DNA of 64,000 bases from HGM13010 sp934527315 (GCA_934527315.1 CAKTAK010000004.1:1-64000), one strand, 5' to 3'. Shown: positions 32,380-41,618, counted from the first letter of the stretch. The notes: generated by a model from the letters alone, not told the origin. A program made the numbers and translations.

Positions 32380-33882
32380 TCAAAATGTCATTGATTCCGT
32401 AAAGGCGTCCGTAAAAGCCGGATTGCCCGAAAGTTCCAAATAGCTGCACTGCCGTGCAATTTCCTGCAATTTTCCGCCGTATTGACGGTCCAGTGCCACC
32501 ATGGACGCACCGGCTAAAGCCGTGTTGCCCAAAGTGCGGCAGCGGTCCGCCAACGCCCGGGGCAGCATACCGATTGCCGCCGCGCTGTCGGGGTCCATAT
32601 AGCTGCCAAAACCCCCGGCCAGATACAGCCCGTCCACCTGCTCCGGGGAGATGCCCCGCTGCCGGAGCAGCACCTGAATCCCGCCGGCTACCGCGGCTTT
32701 TGCCAGCTGCAAATTCCGCACGTCCTCCGCCGTAAGATACACCTCCGGCGTCAGATAAAACCGTCCGTTGCCATGGTCATCGGATTCCACATAACGGCGG
32801 GCCGCCGCCGGAACTTCGTCTTTCGGCAGCAGCCGCCCGCTCTCGTCAATGATTCCCAGCTGCCGCAGCTGCGCTGCCAAATCCAGCAGACCGGAGCCGC
32901 AAATGCCCTTTGCCGTACCACCGCCGATGACTTCATACAGAAATCCCCGGTCATACCGCACCCGGCTCACCGCACCGGAAATGCCCGGCATGCCGCAGGT
33001 GATGCCCGCGCCCTCAAACGCCGGACCGGAGGCCACAGCACAGCAGGAAAATCCCTCTTTCCCGCCCAAAGCCATTTCTCCGTTGGTGCCGATGTCCAAA
33101 AAGAGGAAGTTGCCGGATTTCTCATACAATCCCGAGACCAGCAGACCGGCTGTAATGTCGCCGCCCACGTACCCCGCCACGCAGGGCGCATAGGTCAGCG
33201 GCACTCCGCAAAGTGTTTCCCCCCGGGGCGTATCAAACAGCGTTTCCGGGTGAAAGGGCGCTGCCGCGATTCCCGTCACGGGCAATCCGGCAAACAAATG
33301 CTGCATCACCGTATTCCCCGCCACCACGATTTCCTGCAATTCATGGACGGATTCCCCTCCGCGGGTCAGAATGTCTTCCAACAGCTGCCAGACCTGCGCC
33401 CGAATTTTTTCGGACAGCTCTTCCAAGCCGCTTTCCCGCTCCATGGTGTACTGAATCCGGCTGATGACATCGCCGCCGTAAGGCGCCTGCAGGTTCCATG
33501 CACCTCTTTCGCCCAAAAGGGCGCCGGTTGCCCGGTCATACACCCGGACTGCCACTGTGGTGGTTCCCAAATCCACCGCCGCGCCCCAGCCGGTTCTCCC
33601 CGGTTCACATGAAGGCAGGGCAACGGTTTCCGTCAAAATAACACCGCCCATAGATGCGGGCAGGTCAATCACATCTCCCCCTTTGGGAATCAGCTTGCAG
33701 GCCAATCGGGGTACACCGTTCACCGGAACCCGGCATTTTCCGCACCGCCCCCGGCCGCCGCAAGCCGCCGGAATGGAGTATCCCGCGCTCCGCAGCACCG
33801 ACAGCAGCGTTTCTCCCTCTTCCAACGGCACAAGCCGGATTTCACTCCCCTGCCGAACCTGAATACTTGACACGAACACCAC
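32380..33882 (-). CDS. RACo-type reductive activator of corrinoid proteins
   Basis: The 500-residue protein starts with a 2Fe-2S ferredoxin domain whose Cys are C41, C47, C50 and C62 (ACGGRGRCGKC). A linker and the DUF4445/ASKHA domain follow, with DLGTTTVAV, LDIGTNGEMAL and LYLAGGFG. Relatives use ATP and an electron to return inactive Co(II) corrinoid to Co(I). The start is one of three GTG codons (33882, 33879 or 33873); the ribosome site is weak, so the exact start is uncertain. It is divergent from the DUF2284 and methyltransferase genes and has a TTGACA promoter. Confidence 0.88.
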   Translation of the reverse strand: MVFVSSIQVRQGSEIRLVPLEEGETLLSVLRSAGYSIPAACGGRGRCGKCRVPVNGVPRLACKLIPKGGDVIDLPASMGGVILTETVALPSCEPGRTGWGAAVDLGTTTVAVRVYDRATGALLGERGAWNLQAPYGGDVISRIQYTMERESGLEELSEKIRAQVWQLLEDILTRGGESVHELQEIVVAGNTVMQHLFAGLPVTGIAAAPFHPETLFDTPRGETLCGVPLTYAPCVAGYVGGDITAGLLVSGLYEKSGNFLFLDIGTNGEMALGGKEGFSCCAVASGPAFEGAGITCGMPGISGAVSRVRYDRGFLYEVIGGGTAKGICGSGLLDLAAQLRQLGIIDESGRLLPKDEVPAAARRYVESDDHGNGRFYLTPEVYLTAEDVRNLQLAKAAVAGGIQVLLRQRGISPEQVDGLYLAGGFGSYMDPDSAAAIGMLPRALADRCRTLGNTALAGASMVALDRQYGGKLQEIARQCSYLELSGNPAFTDAFTESMTF

Positions 33883-33908
33883 CCGCCAATATAATGAATG
33901 TAAATTTC

Positions 33909-33938
33909 ATTTTACGCAGAAACCAATCGGATTGTCAA
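33909..33938 (-). promoter_or_regulatory. Promoter of the RACo/homocysteine methyltransferase operon
   Basis: On the minus strand, TTGACA (33938-33933), 18 nt, TAAAAT (33914-33909). The 69-bp divergent spacer must also hold the plus-strand promoter, which is not clear. Confidence 0.65.
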
Positions 33939-33951
33939 GAGGCATCGAACC

Positions 33952-34488
33952 ATGGAAGAAATTCTGAAACTGGCCCGGGAGAACGGTTTTACCCACTTCG
34001 GCCCGGTGAATTACGGCGCACTGATTCCCCTGCCGGAGGTACGGGATATGTGCGCAGCAGACCGCTGCGGGAAATACGGGAAAAGCTGGTCCTGCCCGCC
34101 GGCCTGCGGAACCTTGCAGGAGGCATCGGCGGCCATTGCCCGGTATTCCCGCGGGGTTCTGGTGCAAACCACGGGCGCGCTGTCCGATTCCTTTGATTAT
34201 GACGGTATGACCGCCCTTTCCCAAGCCCATCGGCAGCGCTTTTCCAACTTTGCCCGGCAGGTGCGGTTTCTGTTTCCGGATTGCCTGCCCCTGACTGCCG
34301 GTGCCTGCAATCTCTGCAAAAAATGTACCTATCCCGGAAAGCCCTGCCGGTTCCCGGACAAGCGGTTGGCCTCTATGGAGGCTTACGGGCTGTTTGTCAG
34401 CGATATCTGCGTCCAATCCGGGCTGCAATACAATTACGGTCCCAACACTTTGACGTACACATCTTGTGTGCTGTTTTCCGAGAGGTGA
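33952..34488 (+). CDS. DUF2284 Cys-rich metal-binding protein
   Basis: The 178 residues carry CxxxRC, then CPPACG near 46-51, and a second cluster CNLCKKCTYPGKPCRFP near 119-135, matching the DUF2284 family. The pattern suggests Fe-S or other metal binding, and such proteins often accompany corrinoid-dependent methyltransferases. It lies 6 bp before the URO-D/B12 fusion gene and starts at ATG 33952. Its role may be electron or metal delivery (inference). Confidence 0.8.
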   Translation: MEEILKLARENGFTHFGPVNYGALIPLPEVRDMCAADRCGKYGKSWSCPPACGTLQEASAAIARYSRGVLVQTTGALSDSFDYDGMTALSQAHRQRFSNFARQVRFLFPDCLPLTAGACNLCKKCTYPGKPCRFPDKRLASMEAYGLFVSDICVQSGLQYNYGPNTLTYTSCVLFSER

Positions 34489-34494
34489 ATCCCA

Positions 34495-36234
34495 ATGCCC
34501 ACACCAAAAGAACTATTTCTGGAAACCATTCGTCCCGACGGCCAGCCGGAGCGGGCGCTGAAACAATATGAGGCTCTGTCCATGTGTCTGGATGACCCTA
34601 TCAATACCTTTCTCCGGGGCAATCGAAAGCGGGGCACCACCAGCGTGGACCGTTGGGGCACCACCATCAGTTTCCCGGAAACCGCCCCCGGTCCCATGCC
34701 CCTCCACGGCGAGGGTTTGACCGTCTGTCCGGACATCACCCGTTGGGAAGAAACCGTCCGCGTACCGGATATTGCCGGCCGCTGTACGGAGGGTTGGGAG
34801 GAATGCCGCACCCGCGCCCGGGAGCGCTGCGGGGAGGACAAATTGCTCACCGCCTTTATGGGTACGGGTATTTTTGAGCAGTGCCATTTCCTCATGGGCT
34901 TTGAGGACACGCTGACCAATCTCTATGAGCACCCGCAGGAAATGCATGCCCTCATTGAGACCATTACGGAATACCGGATTCTCTACGCAAAGCTGCTGAT
35001 TGACAATCTCCGCCCGGACGCCATTTTGTCCCACGATGACTGGGGTACCAAGGCTGCGCTGTTTATGAAACCGGAAATGTGGCGGGAATTCTTCAAAGAG
35101 CCCTACCGCCGATTCTACGGATATATCCGCTCCCGGGGCGTCATTGCCATTCACCATGCCGACTCCTATTTGGTTCCCATTGTGGACGATATGGCGGAAA
35201 TCGGTATTCAGGTGTGGCAGGGTACGCTGCCGGAAAATGATATTCCCGCGCTGCAGCGCCATTTGCAGGGCAAGCTGACTTTGATGGGCGGTTTCGGTGC
35301 CGCCATTGACCGGGCAGACGCACAGCCGGAAGAAATTCTGGATTATGCCGCACGGACCCTCCGCGCCTGCTGCCCCGGCGGACATTTTATTCCCTGCATT
35401 ACCTATGGTCTGCCCGGTGCGGTGTTTCCCCAGGTCGACCAATCTTTGAATGAGGCTGTGGACCGATACAACGCAGAGCTCCATGTGCCCCATTTCCCCC
35501 TGCCTGCCGTGCCCCGGCGGTGCAAATCGCTACAAACCGCCGGAAGCGCCGGAGACACCGCCGCAGCTGCCGATGACAGCGGCGCAGACCTGATGAGCCG
35601 CATTGCCAAAGCCTTGGAGCACGGACAGCAGAAAAAGCTGCTCCAGCTGTGTCAGCAAGCCTTGGACGATGGCTATGCCCCCCAAGAGATTCTCTCCCAA
35701 GGCATGATGCAGGGCATGAATGTGTTGGGCGAGGCATTTTCCGCCAACCGCGCCTTTGTGCCGGAGATGCTCATGGCTGCCCGGTGCATGACCGCCGCCA
35801 CAGAAATGCTCAAGCCCTACATGATTTCCGAAAACGCGGAGCAGTTGGGGCGGGTCTGTCTGGGTACGGTGAAAGGCGACATGCATGACATCGGCAAAAA
35901 TCTGGTGAAAATCATGATGGAGGGCAGCGGCATTGAAGTCATTGATCTGGGCGTTGACGTGGACCCGCAGGACTTTGTGGATACCGCCGTTGCGGAGCAC
36001 TGCGGCATCATCGCCTGCTCCTCTCTGCTGACCACCACCATGCAGGAAATGCAGTCCGTGGTCCAACTGGTTGCCCGGCGCGGTCTGCGGGACAACATTA
36101 AAATTATGGTGGGCGGCGCGCCCATCAGCCAGAATTTCTGCGAGAGCATCGGTGCAGATATTTATACGGCAGACGCAGCCGCCGCTGCCCGCGCCGCCGT
36201 GCAGGTCTTTCAAGACCGGAAATCCGCCGGCTGA
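34495..36234 (+). CDS. URO-D-type methyltransferase fused to a B12-binding corrinoid domain
   Basis: The 579-residue protein has a URO-D/MtaA-like barrel (about 1-345), an Ala-rich linker, a four-helix cap (about 365-450) and a Rossmann B12-binding domain. The base-off ligand motif is GDMHDIGKNLV near 460, with His as cobalt ligand. This order matches chloromethane methyltransferase CmuA. The metal site differs from MtaA: where HxCG is usual, this protein has IHHADSYLVP, while the later Cys is kept in GHFIPCITYG. The substrate is unknown. It is in an operon with the DUF2284 gene and the following dehydrogenase gene. Confidence 0.85.
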   Translation: MPTPKELFLETIRPDGQPERALKQYEALSMCLDDPINTFLRGNRKRGTTSVDRWGTTISFPETAPGPMPLHGEGLTVCPDITRWEETVRVPDIAGRCTEGWEECRTRARERCGEDKLLTAFMGTGIFEQCHFLMGFEDTLTNLYEHPQEMHALIETITEYRILYAKLLIDNLRPDAILSHDDWGTKAALFMKPEMWREFFKEPYRRFYGYIRSRGVIAIHHADSYLVPIVDDMAEIGIQVWQGTLPENDIPALQRHLQGKLTLMGGFGAAIDRADAQPEEILDYAARTLRACCPGGHFIPCITYGLPGAVFPQVDQSLNEAVDRYNAELHVPHFPLPAVPRRCKSLQTAGSAGDTAAAADDSGADLMSRIAKALEHGQQKKLLQLCQQALDDGYAPQEILSQGMMQGMNVLGEAFSANRAFVPEMLMAARCMTAATEMLKPYMISENAEQLGRVCLGTVKGDMHDIGKNLVKIMMEGSGIEVIDLGVDVDPQDFVDTAVAEHCGIIACSSLLTTTMQEMQSVVQLVARRGLRDNIKIMVGGAPISQNFCESIGADIYTADAAAAARAAVQVFQDRKSAG

Positions 36235-36288
36235 ACGACCGCTCCGCAAAAAATCATTCAGAATCGGACAGAATGGAAGGATATCAAT

Positions 36289-37323
36289 ATGCTGGCTTAT
36301 ACATATCTATCAAAGGGTACATTCGCATTGACCGAGAAACCGAAACCGGAGCTGCTCCATGAGCGGGACGCCATTGTCAAGGTCACATTGGCCAGTATTT
36401 GCTCCAGTGACCTGCACATCAAGCACGGAAGTGTTCCCCGGGCTGTTCCAGGTATCACCGTGGGTCATGAGATGGTGGGCATTGTGGAATCGGTGGGCAG
36501 CGCCATAACCAACGTCAAACCGGGCGACCGGGTGACCGTGAACGTGGAAACATTCTGCGGCGAGTGCTTTTTCTGCAAGAAGGGCTACGTGAACAACTGC
36601 ACCGACCAAAACGGCGGTTGGGCACTGGGCTGCCGCATTGACGGCGGGCAAGCGGAATATGTACGGGTGCCTTTTGCCGACCAGGGCTTGAACAAAATTC
36701 CCGACGGTGTGACCGACCGACAGGCGCTGTTTGTGGGCGATATCCTCGCCACCGGATTTTGGGCGGCGCGTATTTCCGAGATTACTCCGGAGGATACCGT
36801 GCTGATGATCGGCGCCGGTCCCACCGGCATTTGCACTCTGCTGTGCGTAATGCTCAAGAATCCCAAGCGCATCATTGTGTGCGAAAAGGACGAAAACCGC
36901 ATTCGCTTTATCAACGAACACTATCCGGAGGTGCTGACGGTCTCTCCGGAGGCATGTCTGGACTTTGTGCAGGAAAACAGCGACCACGGCGGTGCCGATG
37001 TGGTGCTGGAAGTGGCAGGCGCGGATTCCACATTCCGTCTGGCATGGGAATGCGCCAGACCGAACGCCATTGTGACGGTGGTAGCGCTGTATGACAAAGC
37101 GCAGACCCTGCCCCTGCCGGATATGTACGGCAAAAACCTCATCTTCAAAACCGGCGGTGTTGACGGCTGCAACTGCGAGGAAACGCTGCAATTGATTGCC
37201 GAGGGCAAAATCAACACCGAGCCGCTGATTACCCACACCTATCCCCTCAGCAAAATCGAAGAGGCTTACGAATTGTTCGAAAACAAGCGGGACAACGTCA
37301 TCAAAGTTGCCGTGGAGTGCTAA
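36289..37323 (+). CDS. Zinc-dependent alcohol dehydrogenase (MDR family)
   Basis: The 344 residues include catalytic zinc ligands C38 and H60-E61 (GHEMVG), structural zinc ligands C90, C93, C96 and C104 (CGECFFCKKGYVNNC), and the nucleotide loop GAGPTG near 180. It resembles secondary alcohol or sorbitol-type dehydrogenases. It follows the corrinoid fusion gene by 54 bp on the same strand with an AAGGATATC ribosome site. It may process the alcohol formed on demethylation, or the methyl donor; this is inference from position. A terminator follows. Confidence 0.85.
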   Translation: MLAYTYLSKGTFALTEKPKPELLHERDAIVKVTLASICSSDLHIKHGSVPRAVPGITVGHEMVGIVESVGSAITNVKPGDRVTVNVETFCGECFFCKKGYVNNCTDQNGGWALGCRIDGGQAEYVRVPFADQGLNKIPDGVTDRQALFVGDILATGFWAARISEITPEDTVLMIGAGPTGICTLLCVMLKNPKRIIVCEKDENRIRFINEHYPEVLTVSPEACLDFVQENSDHGGADVVLEVAGADSTFRLAWECARPNAIVTVVALYDKAQTLPLPDMYGKNLIFKTGGVDGCNCEETLQLIAEGKINTEPLITHTYPLSKIEEAYELFENKRDNVIKVAVEC

Positions 37324-37339
37324 GCATCATAAAAACAAG

Positions 37340-37373
37340 AAAACCGAGTATCGCGAAAGATACTCGGTTTTTG
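37340..37373 (+). terminator. Terminator after the dehydrogenase gene
   Basis: The stem AAAACCGAGTATC / GATACTCGGTTTT has a short GCGAAA loop and is followed by T residues. Confidence 0.9.
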
Positions 37374-37389
37374 GTGTATTTGAAATTTG

Positions 37390-37421
37390 GAAAAAAGAAA
37401 AGCATCTGCTAATGCAGATGC
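37390..37421 (-). terminator. Terminator of the tRNA operon
   Basis: On the minus strand, GCATCTGC / GCAGATGC with a four-base loop is followed by TTTTCTTTTTT, just after tRNA-Cys. Confidence 0.85.
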
Positions 37422-37428
37422 CCTCTAT

Positions 37429-37503
37429 TGGAGGCGCCACCCAGATTTGAACTGGGGAATCGCGGATTTGCAGTCCACTGCCTTACCACTTGGCTATGGC
37501 GCC
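37429..37503 (-). tRNA. tRNA-Cys (GCA)
   Basis: The 75 nt fold as a cloverleaf with acceptor GGCGCCA / TGGCGCC, anticodon GCA in CTGCAAA, T-arm CCCAG/CTGGG and encoded CCA. Confidence 0.96.
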
Positions 37504-37565
37504 ATATTCAGAAAAACAGGAAAGAGGAAATTCCGCCGTCGCGGAATCCTCTCCTGATTATAAGA

Positions 37566-37641
37566 TGGAGCGGGCGACGAGGCTCGAACTCGCTACCTCC
37601 ACCTTGGCAAGGTGGCGCTCTACCGGATGAGCTACGCCCGC
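37566..37641 (-). tRNA. tRNA-Gly (GCC)
   Basis: The 76 nt have acceptor GCGGGCG / CGCCCGC, anticodon GCC in TTGCCAA, a TTCGAGC T-loop and encoded CCA. Confidence 0.96.
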
Positions 37642-37668
37642 ATATAACCCGAAAGAAATTCTTTCGGG

Positions 37669-37744
<76 letters not shown>

Positions 37745-37773
37745 ACATCACTGCGCTGCACACTTTTGAATTT

Positions 37774-37849
37774 TGGTGGGAACAACAGGGCTCGAACCTG
37801 TGACCCCCTGCTTGTAAGGCAGGTGCTCTCCCAGCTGAGCTATGCTCCC
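37774..37849 (-). tRNA. tRNA-Val (TAC)
   Basis: The 76 nt have acceptor starting GGGAGCA, anticodon TAC in CTTACAA, T-loop TTCGAGC and encoded CCA. It is the first gene of the Val-Phe-Gly-Cys array. Confidence 0.96.
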
Positions 37850-37870
37850 TAATCCATCAGCGGCTTTGCT

Positions 37871-37900
37871 ATTATAACCTGATGTGCCCCTATTTGTCAA
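37871..37900 (-). promoter_or_regulatory. Consensus promoter of the tRNA array
   Basis: On the minus strand, a perfect TTGACA (37900-37895), 18 nt and a perfect TATAAT (37876-37871), about 20 nt before tRNA-Val. Such consensus matches are usual for stable RNA genes. Confidence 0.9.
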
Positions 37901-37929
37901 TAACTTTTTTTAAGTTTTTTAAATTATTT

Positions 37930-38820
37930 TTATTCGGCAGATTCTGCCACTTTTTTTGCCAGAATTTCGCCCACATCTGCAGGGGTGAACGTATACACTG
38001 TATCGCAGAACTGGCAGTTAACGTGAATGTCCTCGCCGGAGCGGATAATATCCTGCAGCTCGCTGTTGTCGATGGTCTGCAGCGCCTCCTCCAGTCGGGC
38101 ACGGCTGCAGGTGCAGCGATACTCCACGGGAATCTCCTCCACGATTTCCGGCTCCAGATCCTTCATCACGTTCTTAATCAGTTCCTCCGCGCCGCCGTCG
38201 CTCAGCTGCATGGTCACAGAGTCCATGAGGAAAATATTATCCTCCAGCTTTTCAATCATGGATTCCGGAGCACCAGGCAGCAGCTGCACAATAAAGCCGC
38301 CTGCCTGCGCCACACTCAAATCCGTTTCCACCAGAACGCCCAGACCCACAGCGGCGGGAATCTGCTCGCTCTCGGTCATATAAGCTGCCACGTCCTCGGC
38401 AATTTCGCCGCTGACGATTTCCGTGCTGCCGATATAGGGTTCCTTCAAACCGATGTCACGGCTTACGGTGAGCATACCGTCTCTGCCCACAGCGCCGCCC
38501 ACGTCCAGCTTGCCGTCCGGGCGCAAAGGCAAATCGCACTCCGGGTTGCCCACATAGCCCCGCACGTTGCCGTTGGAATCGGACACCGCCAAAACGCCGC
38601 CCAAAGGACCGCCGCCGTTGATACGCATGGTCAGGCTGGCCTTTTCTTCCTTCATCATATTTCCCAACAGGCTGGCTGCGCACAGCAGTCTGCCCAATGC
38701 CGCCGTTGCGGTGGGGGTGGTGTGATGAATTTCTTTTGCCCGAGCCACCATCTCCCGTCCGTCCACTGCGGAAATTTTAATCATGCCGTCTTTGCTCATG
38801 GCGCGAATGATTTTATCCAT
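37930..38820 (-). CDS. hslO: Redox-regulated chaperone Hsp33
   Basis: Hsp33 is a cytosolic holdase switched on by oxidation. The 296 residues end with the zinc/redox centre CTC near 236-238 and CQFC near 269-272, all four Cys present. The N-terminal part has GGPLGGVLAVSD and GYVGNPECDLP. It lies about 30 bp after the methyltransferase gene on the same strand and has AAAGGAGAG before its ATG. Confidence 0.93.
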   Translation of the reverse strand: MDKIIRAMSKDGMIKISAVDGREMVARAKEIHHTTPTATAALGRLLCAASLLGNMMKEEKASLTMRINGGGPLGGVLAVSDSNGNVRGYVGNPECDLPLRPDGKLDVGGAVGRDGMLTVSRDIGLKEPYIGSTEIVSGEIAEDVAAYMTESEQIPAAVGLGVLVETDLSVAQAGGFIVQLLPGAPESMIEKLEDNIFLMDSVTMQLSDGGAEELIKNVMKDLEPEIVEEIPVEYRCTCSRARLEEALQTIDNSELQDIIRSGEDIHVNCQFCDTVYTFTPADVGEILAKKVAESAE

Positions 38821-38853
38821 AATAAATGTGTTCTCTCCTTTTGATGTCCCAAT

Positions 38854-39594
38854 TTAATGGGGCGTGTTTTCCGCCGTAAAGAATACACGGCCCTGCGCAG
38901 CCTGAGGACCATGGGCGTCTGCGGCAATGTTGATAAATCCCGCCTGCTCCAGCCAATGGGTCAGCTGCTCCACGGAATAGGCATACTCCACATGCTCTTC
39001 CTCGCTCCGCTCCCACAAATCGTCCTCTGCGTAGCTGAACAAGTCCATGCCGTAAAACAGCGCCTGCTCCGTCTCGTCAAATTCCGCCCGCCAAAGGCAC
39101 AGTACGTCCTCCTGCTCGTCCACAAACACCTGACCGTCCAGAGAACGGAGCCGCTCCGGGGAATTGACGTCGAAAATCAGCAAGCCGTCCGGTCGGATAA
39201 ACAGATGCAGCCGCCGGAGCAGCTCCTTCAAATCCGCCTCCGGCAGGTAGTTAAATCCGTCCAGAGAGCAAACCGCTGCGTCCACCACATCGTTCAAGTC
39301 CAAATGCGCGGCATCTTGACAGAGAATCAGCGGCGGAACCGCATCTTCCAGCTCAGCGGCTTTTTCGCTCAATTCCATCAGCATATCCGCCGAGGCATCT
39401 GCCGCAATCATCTCATAGCCCCGCTGCGCCATGATGCAGGTCAAGGTGCCCGTTCCGCAGGCAAAGTCCAATAGGGTATGCACCGACTTTTCCCGATCCC
39501 GGAATCGAGCCTCATAATAATCGGCAAAGGTTTCATAAGGCACGTCGCCGGTCAGACTGTCATACCAACGTGCCAACTCCATATAGGCGCTCAT
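38854..39594 (-). CDS. Class I SAM-dependent methyltransferase
   Basis: The 246 residues start MELARWYDSLTGDVPYETFAD and have the SAM loop LLDFACGTGTLT near 43-54, Asp after strand 2 (AADAS) and CSLDGFNYL near 110. The family methylates small molecules or unknown targets. Its start overlaps the stop of the yerC-like gene by 4 bp, so it is translationally coupled to it. The substrate cannot be inferred. Confidence 0.82.
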   Translation of the reverse strand: MSAYMELARWYDSLTGDVPYETFADYYEARFRDREKSVHTLLDFACGTGTLTCIMAQRGYEMIAADASADMLMELSEKAAELEDAVPPLILCQDAAHLDLNDVVDAAVCSLDGFNYLPEADLKELLRRLHLFIRPDGLLIFDVNSPERLRSLDGQVFVDEQEDVLCLWRAEFDETEQALFYGMDLFSYAEDDLWERSEEEHVEYAYSVEQLTHWLEQAGFINIAADAHGPQAAQGRVFFTAENTPH

Positions 39595-39890
39595 TCGTCC
39601 TCCTGCTCCTCCAATCGGCCGAACACGATTTCATAACCGCCCTTGCCGTACTGCAAGCTGCGGTTGACCCGGCTGATGGTTGCGCTGGATGCCCCGGTTT
39701 TTTCCAGAATGTCGTTGTAAATCATTCCCTGATTCAGATAGGTTGCCACCTGATAGCGCTGCTCCATAGCCTGCAGCTCCGTCACCGTGCAAAGGTCGTC
39801 GAAAAAGATTTTGCACTCCTCCAAGGTCCGCAGGGTCAGAATGGCCTCATACAGCGCATCGCTCCGGGGTTTCTTGTTCTGTTTGTTCAT
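39591..39890 (-). CDS. YerC/YecD family TrpR-like DNA-binding protein
   Basis: The 99 residues match the TrpR-related YerC family. TLEECKIFFDDLCTVTELQA is followed by the helix-turn-helix ATYLNQGMIYNDILEKTGASSATISRVNRSL and GGYEIVF. It probably represses transcription, perhaps its own operon. ATG 39890 (MNKQNKKPRS start) follows GGAGGAAATC; the frame continues further up without a better site. It is the first gene of a yerC-methyltransferase-hslO group. Confidence 0.88.
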   Translation of the reverse strand: MNKQNKKPRSDALYEAILTLRTLEECKIFFDDLCTVTELQAMEQRYQVATYLNQGMIYNDILEKTGASSATISRVNRSLQYGKGGYEIVFGRLEEQEDE

Positions 39891-39977
39891 GATTTCCTCC
39901 AATACCATACTCCATAAATTCTATGCGAAAGCGAAAAATGTTTCGCTTAGGAATTTCACACTTTAGTGCGTGAATTC

Positions 39978-40006
39978 ATTGTACCCTATTTTATCTGAAA
40001 AGTAAA
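39978..40006 (-). promoter_or_regulatory. Promoter of the yerC-like operon
   Basis: On the minus strand, TTTACT (40006-40001), 17 nt, TACAAT (39983-39978). The leader of about 80 nt contains a partial inverted repeat around GTGTGAAATTC. Confidence 0.65.
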
Positions 40007-40180
40007 CGTTTCCTTGCAATATTTCCAAATTATTTACTTTTTCGGGTTGGGCGCTCCATCGGGAAACTCTTGCTTTTCTTCCCGGAAAACGATATAATGC
40101 AATTGTAAATACTGCTGCAAAACTGACCGGGAAACCGCCGGTATTTTGCAGCACTTTCCCACAGAAAGGGGCGATTTCTC

Positions 40181-40672
40181 ATGGCAGTTGTATTATCCCT
40201 GACGGGCGGCCGCACCGGTCTGACCTTGATGTGGCTCGGTCTGATGCTGGCTCTGCTGCTGATTGAGGTTCTGACGGTCAATCTGACTACCATTTGGTTT
40301 GCGTTAGGCGCTTTGGCAGCGCTCATCAGCAGTCTGTTTCATGCGCCGCTGTGGCTGCAGGTCATTTGGTTTCTTCTGGTTTCCGTTGTCACCTTGATTT
40401 GCACCAAGCCGCTGGTGAAAAAATTCGTCAACGGACGGACCCAACCCACCAACGCGGATATGGTCATCGGCAAAATCTGCGTGGTCATGGAGCCGATTGA
40501 CAATCTCCGGGGCACCGGAACCGTTACCGTCGGCGGAAAAACATGGACCGCCAGAAGTGAAACCGGCGATGTATTCGCTCCGGGCGAGCGGGTCGTTGCC
40601 CGGAAAATCGAAGGGGTTAAATTGATTGTGGCCGCGCCGGAGCCGGTGGACGCCGCAAAAAATACACCATAA
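40181..40672 (+). CDS. NfeD-like membrane protein
   Basis: The 163 residues have two or three membrane helices (about 14-75) and a C-terminal OB-fold-like beta part with VIGKICVVMEPI and GTGTVTVGGKTWTA, typical of short NfeD proteins. These proteins sit in membranes with stomatin-like partners. The ATG at 40181 has AAAGGGG before it. The SPFH gene follows after 28 bp, the common pairing. Confidence 0.85.
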   Translation: MAVVLSLTGGRTGLTLMWLGLMLALLLIEVLTVNLTTIWFALGALAALISSLFHAPLWLQVIWFLLVSVVTLICTKPLVKKFVNGRTQPTNADMVIGKICVVMEPIDNLRGTGTVTVGGKTWTARSETGDVFAPGERVVARKIEGVKLIVAAPEPVDAAKNTP

Positions 40673-40700
40673 TTTTGAGAGAGCATAGGAGGTATTCATA

Positions 40701-41618
40701 ATGTTAGGATTTTTTCAAATGTTTCCGGTTATTCTGCTCATCATTCTGATTCTGCTGATTATCATTAAAAACGTCCGTGTCGTTCAGCAGGCCAGTGCAT
40801 ACGTCATCGAACGTCTGGGCGCTTACAGCACCACATGGAGCGTGGGTCTGCATGTTAAAATTCCGTTCATCGAGCGCGTGGCAAAAGTGGTTTCCCTGAA
40901 AGAGCAGGTAGCCGACTTCCCGCCCCAGCCGGTGATTACGAAGGATAACGTCACCATGCAGATTGATACCGTAGTGTATTTCCAGATTACGGACCCGAAA
41001 CTGTATACCTACGGTGTGGAGCAGCCCATGCTGGCCATTGAGAGCCTGTCCGCCACCACCCTGCGTAACATCATCGGTGATCTGGATTTGGACCAGTGCC
41101 TGACCAGCCGGGATATCATCAACAGCAAAATGCGCGTCATTCTGGACGAAGCCACCGACCCTTGGGGCATTAAGGTCCACCGGGTGGAGCTGAAGAACAT
41201 CATTCCGCCCAGAGAGATTCAGGACGCTATGGAAAAACAGATGAAGGCCGAACGGGAACGCCGGGAATCCATTCTCCGGGCAGAAGGCGAAAAGCGGGCT
41301 GCTATTCTGGAGGCCGAGGGCGAAAAGGAATCCGCCATTCTCCGTGCCGATGCAAAGAAACAGCAGCAGATTCTGGAGGCACAGGGCGAGGCAGAGGCCA
41401 TTCTCACTGTGCAAAAAGCAACGGCAGAGGGCTTGCGTTTGATTAACGAGGCCGCCCCCTCCGAGGCTGCCATTAAGCTCCGGGCGCTGGAGGCATTTGC
41501 CGCCGCTGCCGACGGAAAAGCAACGAAAATCATCATTCCCTCTGAAATTCAGGGTCTGGCCGGTTTGGCGGAAGGTCTGGTGGAAAGCGTTAAAAATCCC
41601 CCCGCAGCAGAGCCGTAA
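40701..41618 (+). CDS. SPFH/stomatin-like membrane protein (QmcA type)
   Basis: The 305 residues have one N-terminal membrane helix (about 5-25), the SPFH/band 7 domain (YVIERLGAYSTTW, then VITKDNVTMQIDTVVYFQI), a long Ala/Glu/Arg-rich coiled coil (about 170-240, with repeats of RAEGEKRAAILEAEG type) and a short Pro/Ala-rich end. Such proteins form ring or microdomain assemblies. It is in an operon with nfeD. Confidence 0.9.
   Translation: MLGFFQMFPVILLIILILLIIIKNVRVVQQASAYVIERLGAYSTTWSVGLHVKIPFIERVAKVVSLKEQVADFPPQPVITKDNVTMQIDTVVYFQITDPKLYTYGVEQPMLAIESLSATTLRNIIGDLDLDQCLTSRDIINSKMRVILDEATDPWGIKVHRVELKNIIPPREIQDAMEKQMKAERERRESILRAEGEKRAAILEAEGEKESAILRADAKKQQQILEAQGEAEAILTVQKATAEGLRLINEAAPSEAAIKLRALEAFAAAADGKATKIIIPSEIQGLAGLAEGLVESVKNPPAAEP

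Noticed and set aside
20130..37323. Mobile element carrying the two accessory islands
   Set aside because: No integrase, transposase, terminal repeat or direct repeat was found at either end, and the nearby tRNA genes are intact; horizontal origin cannot be shown from this sequence.
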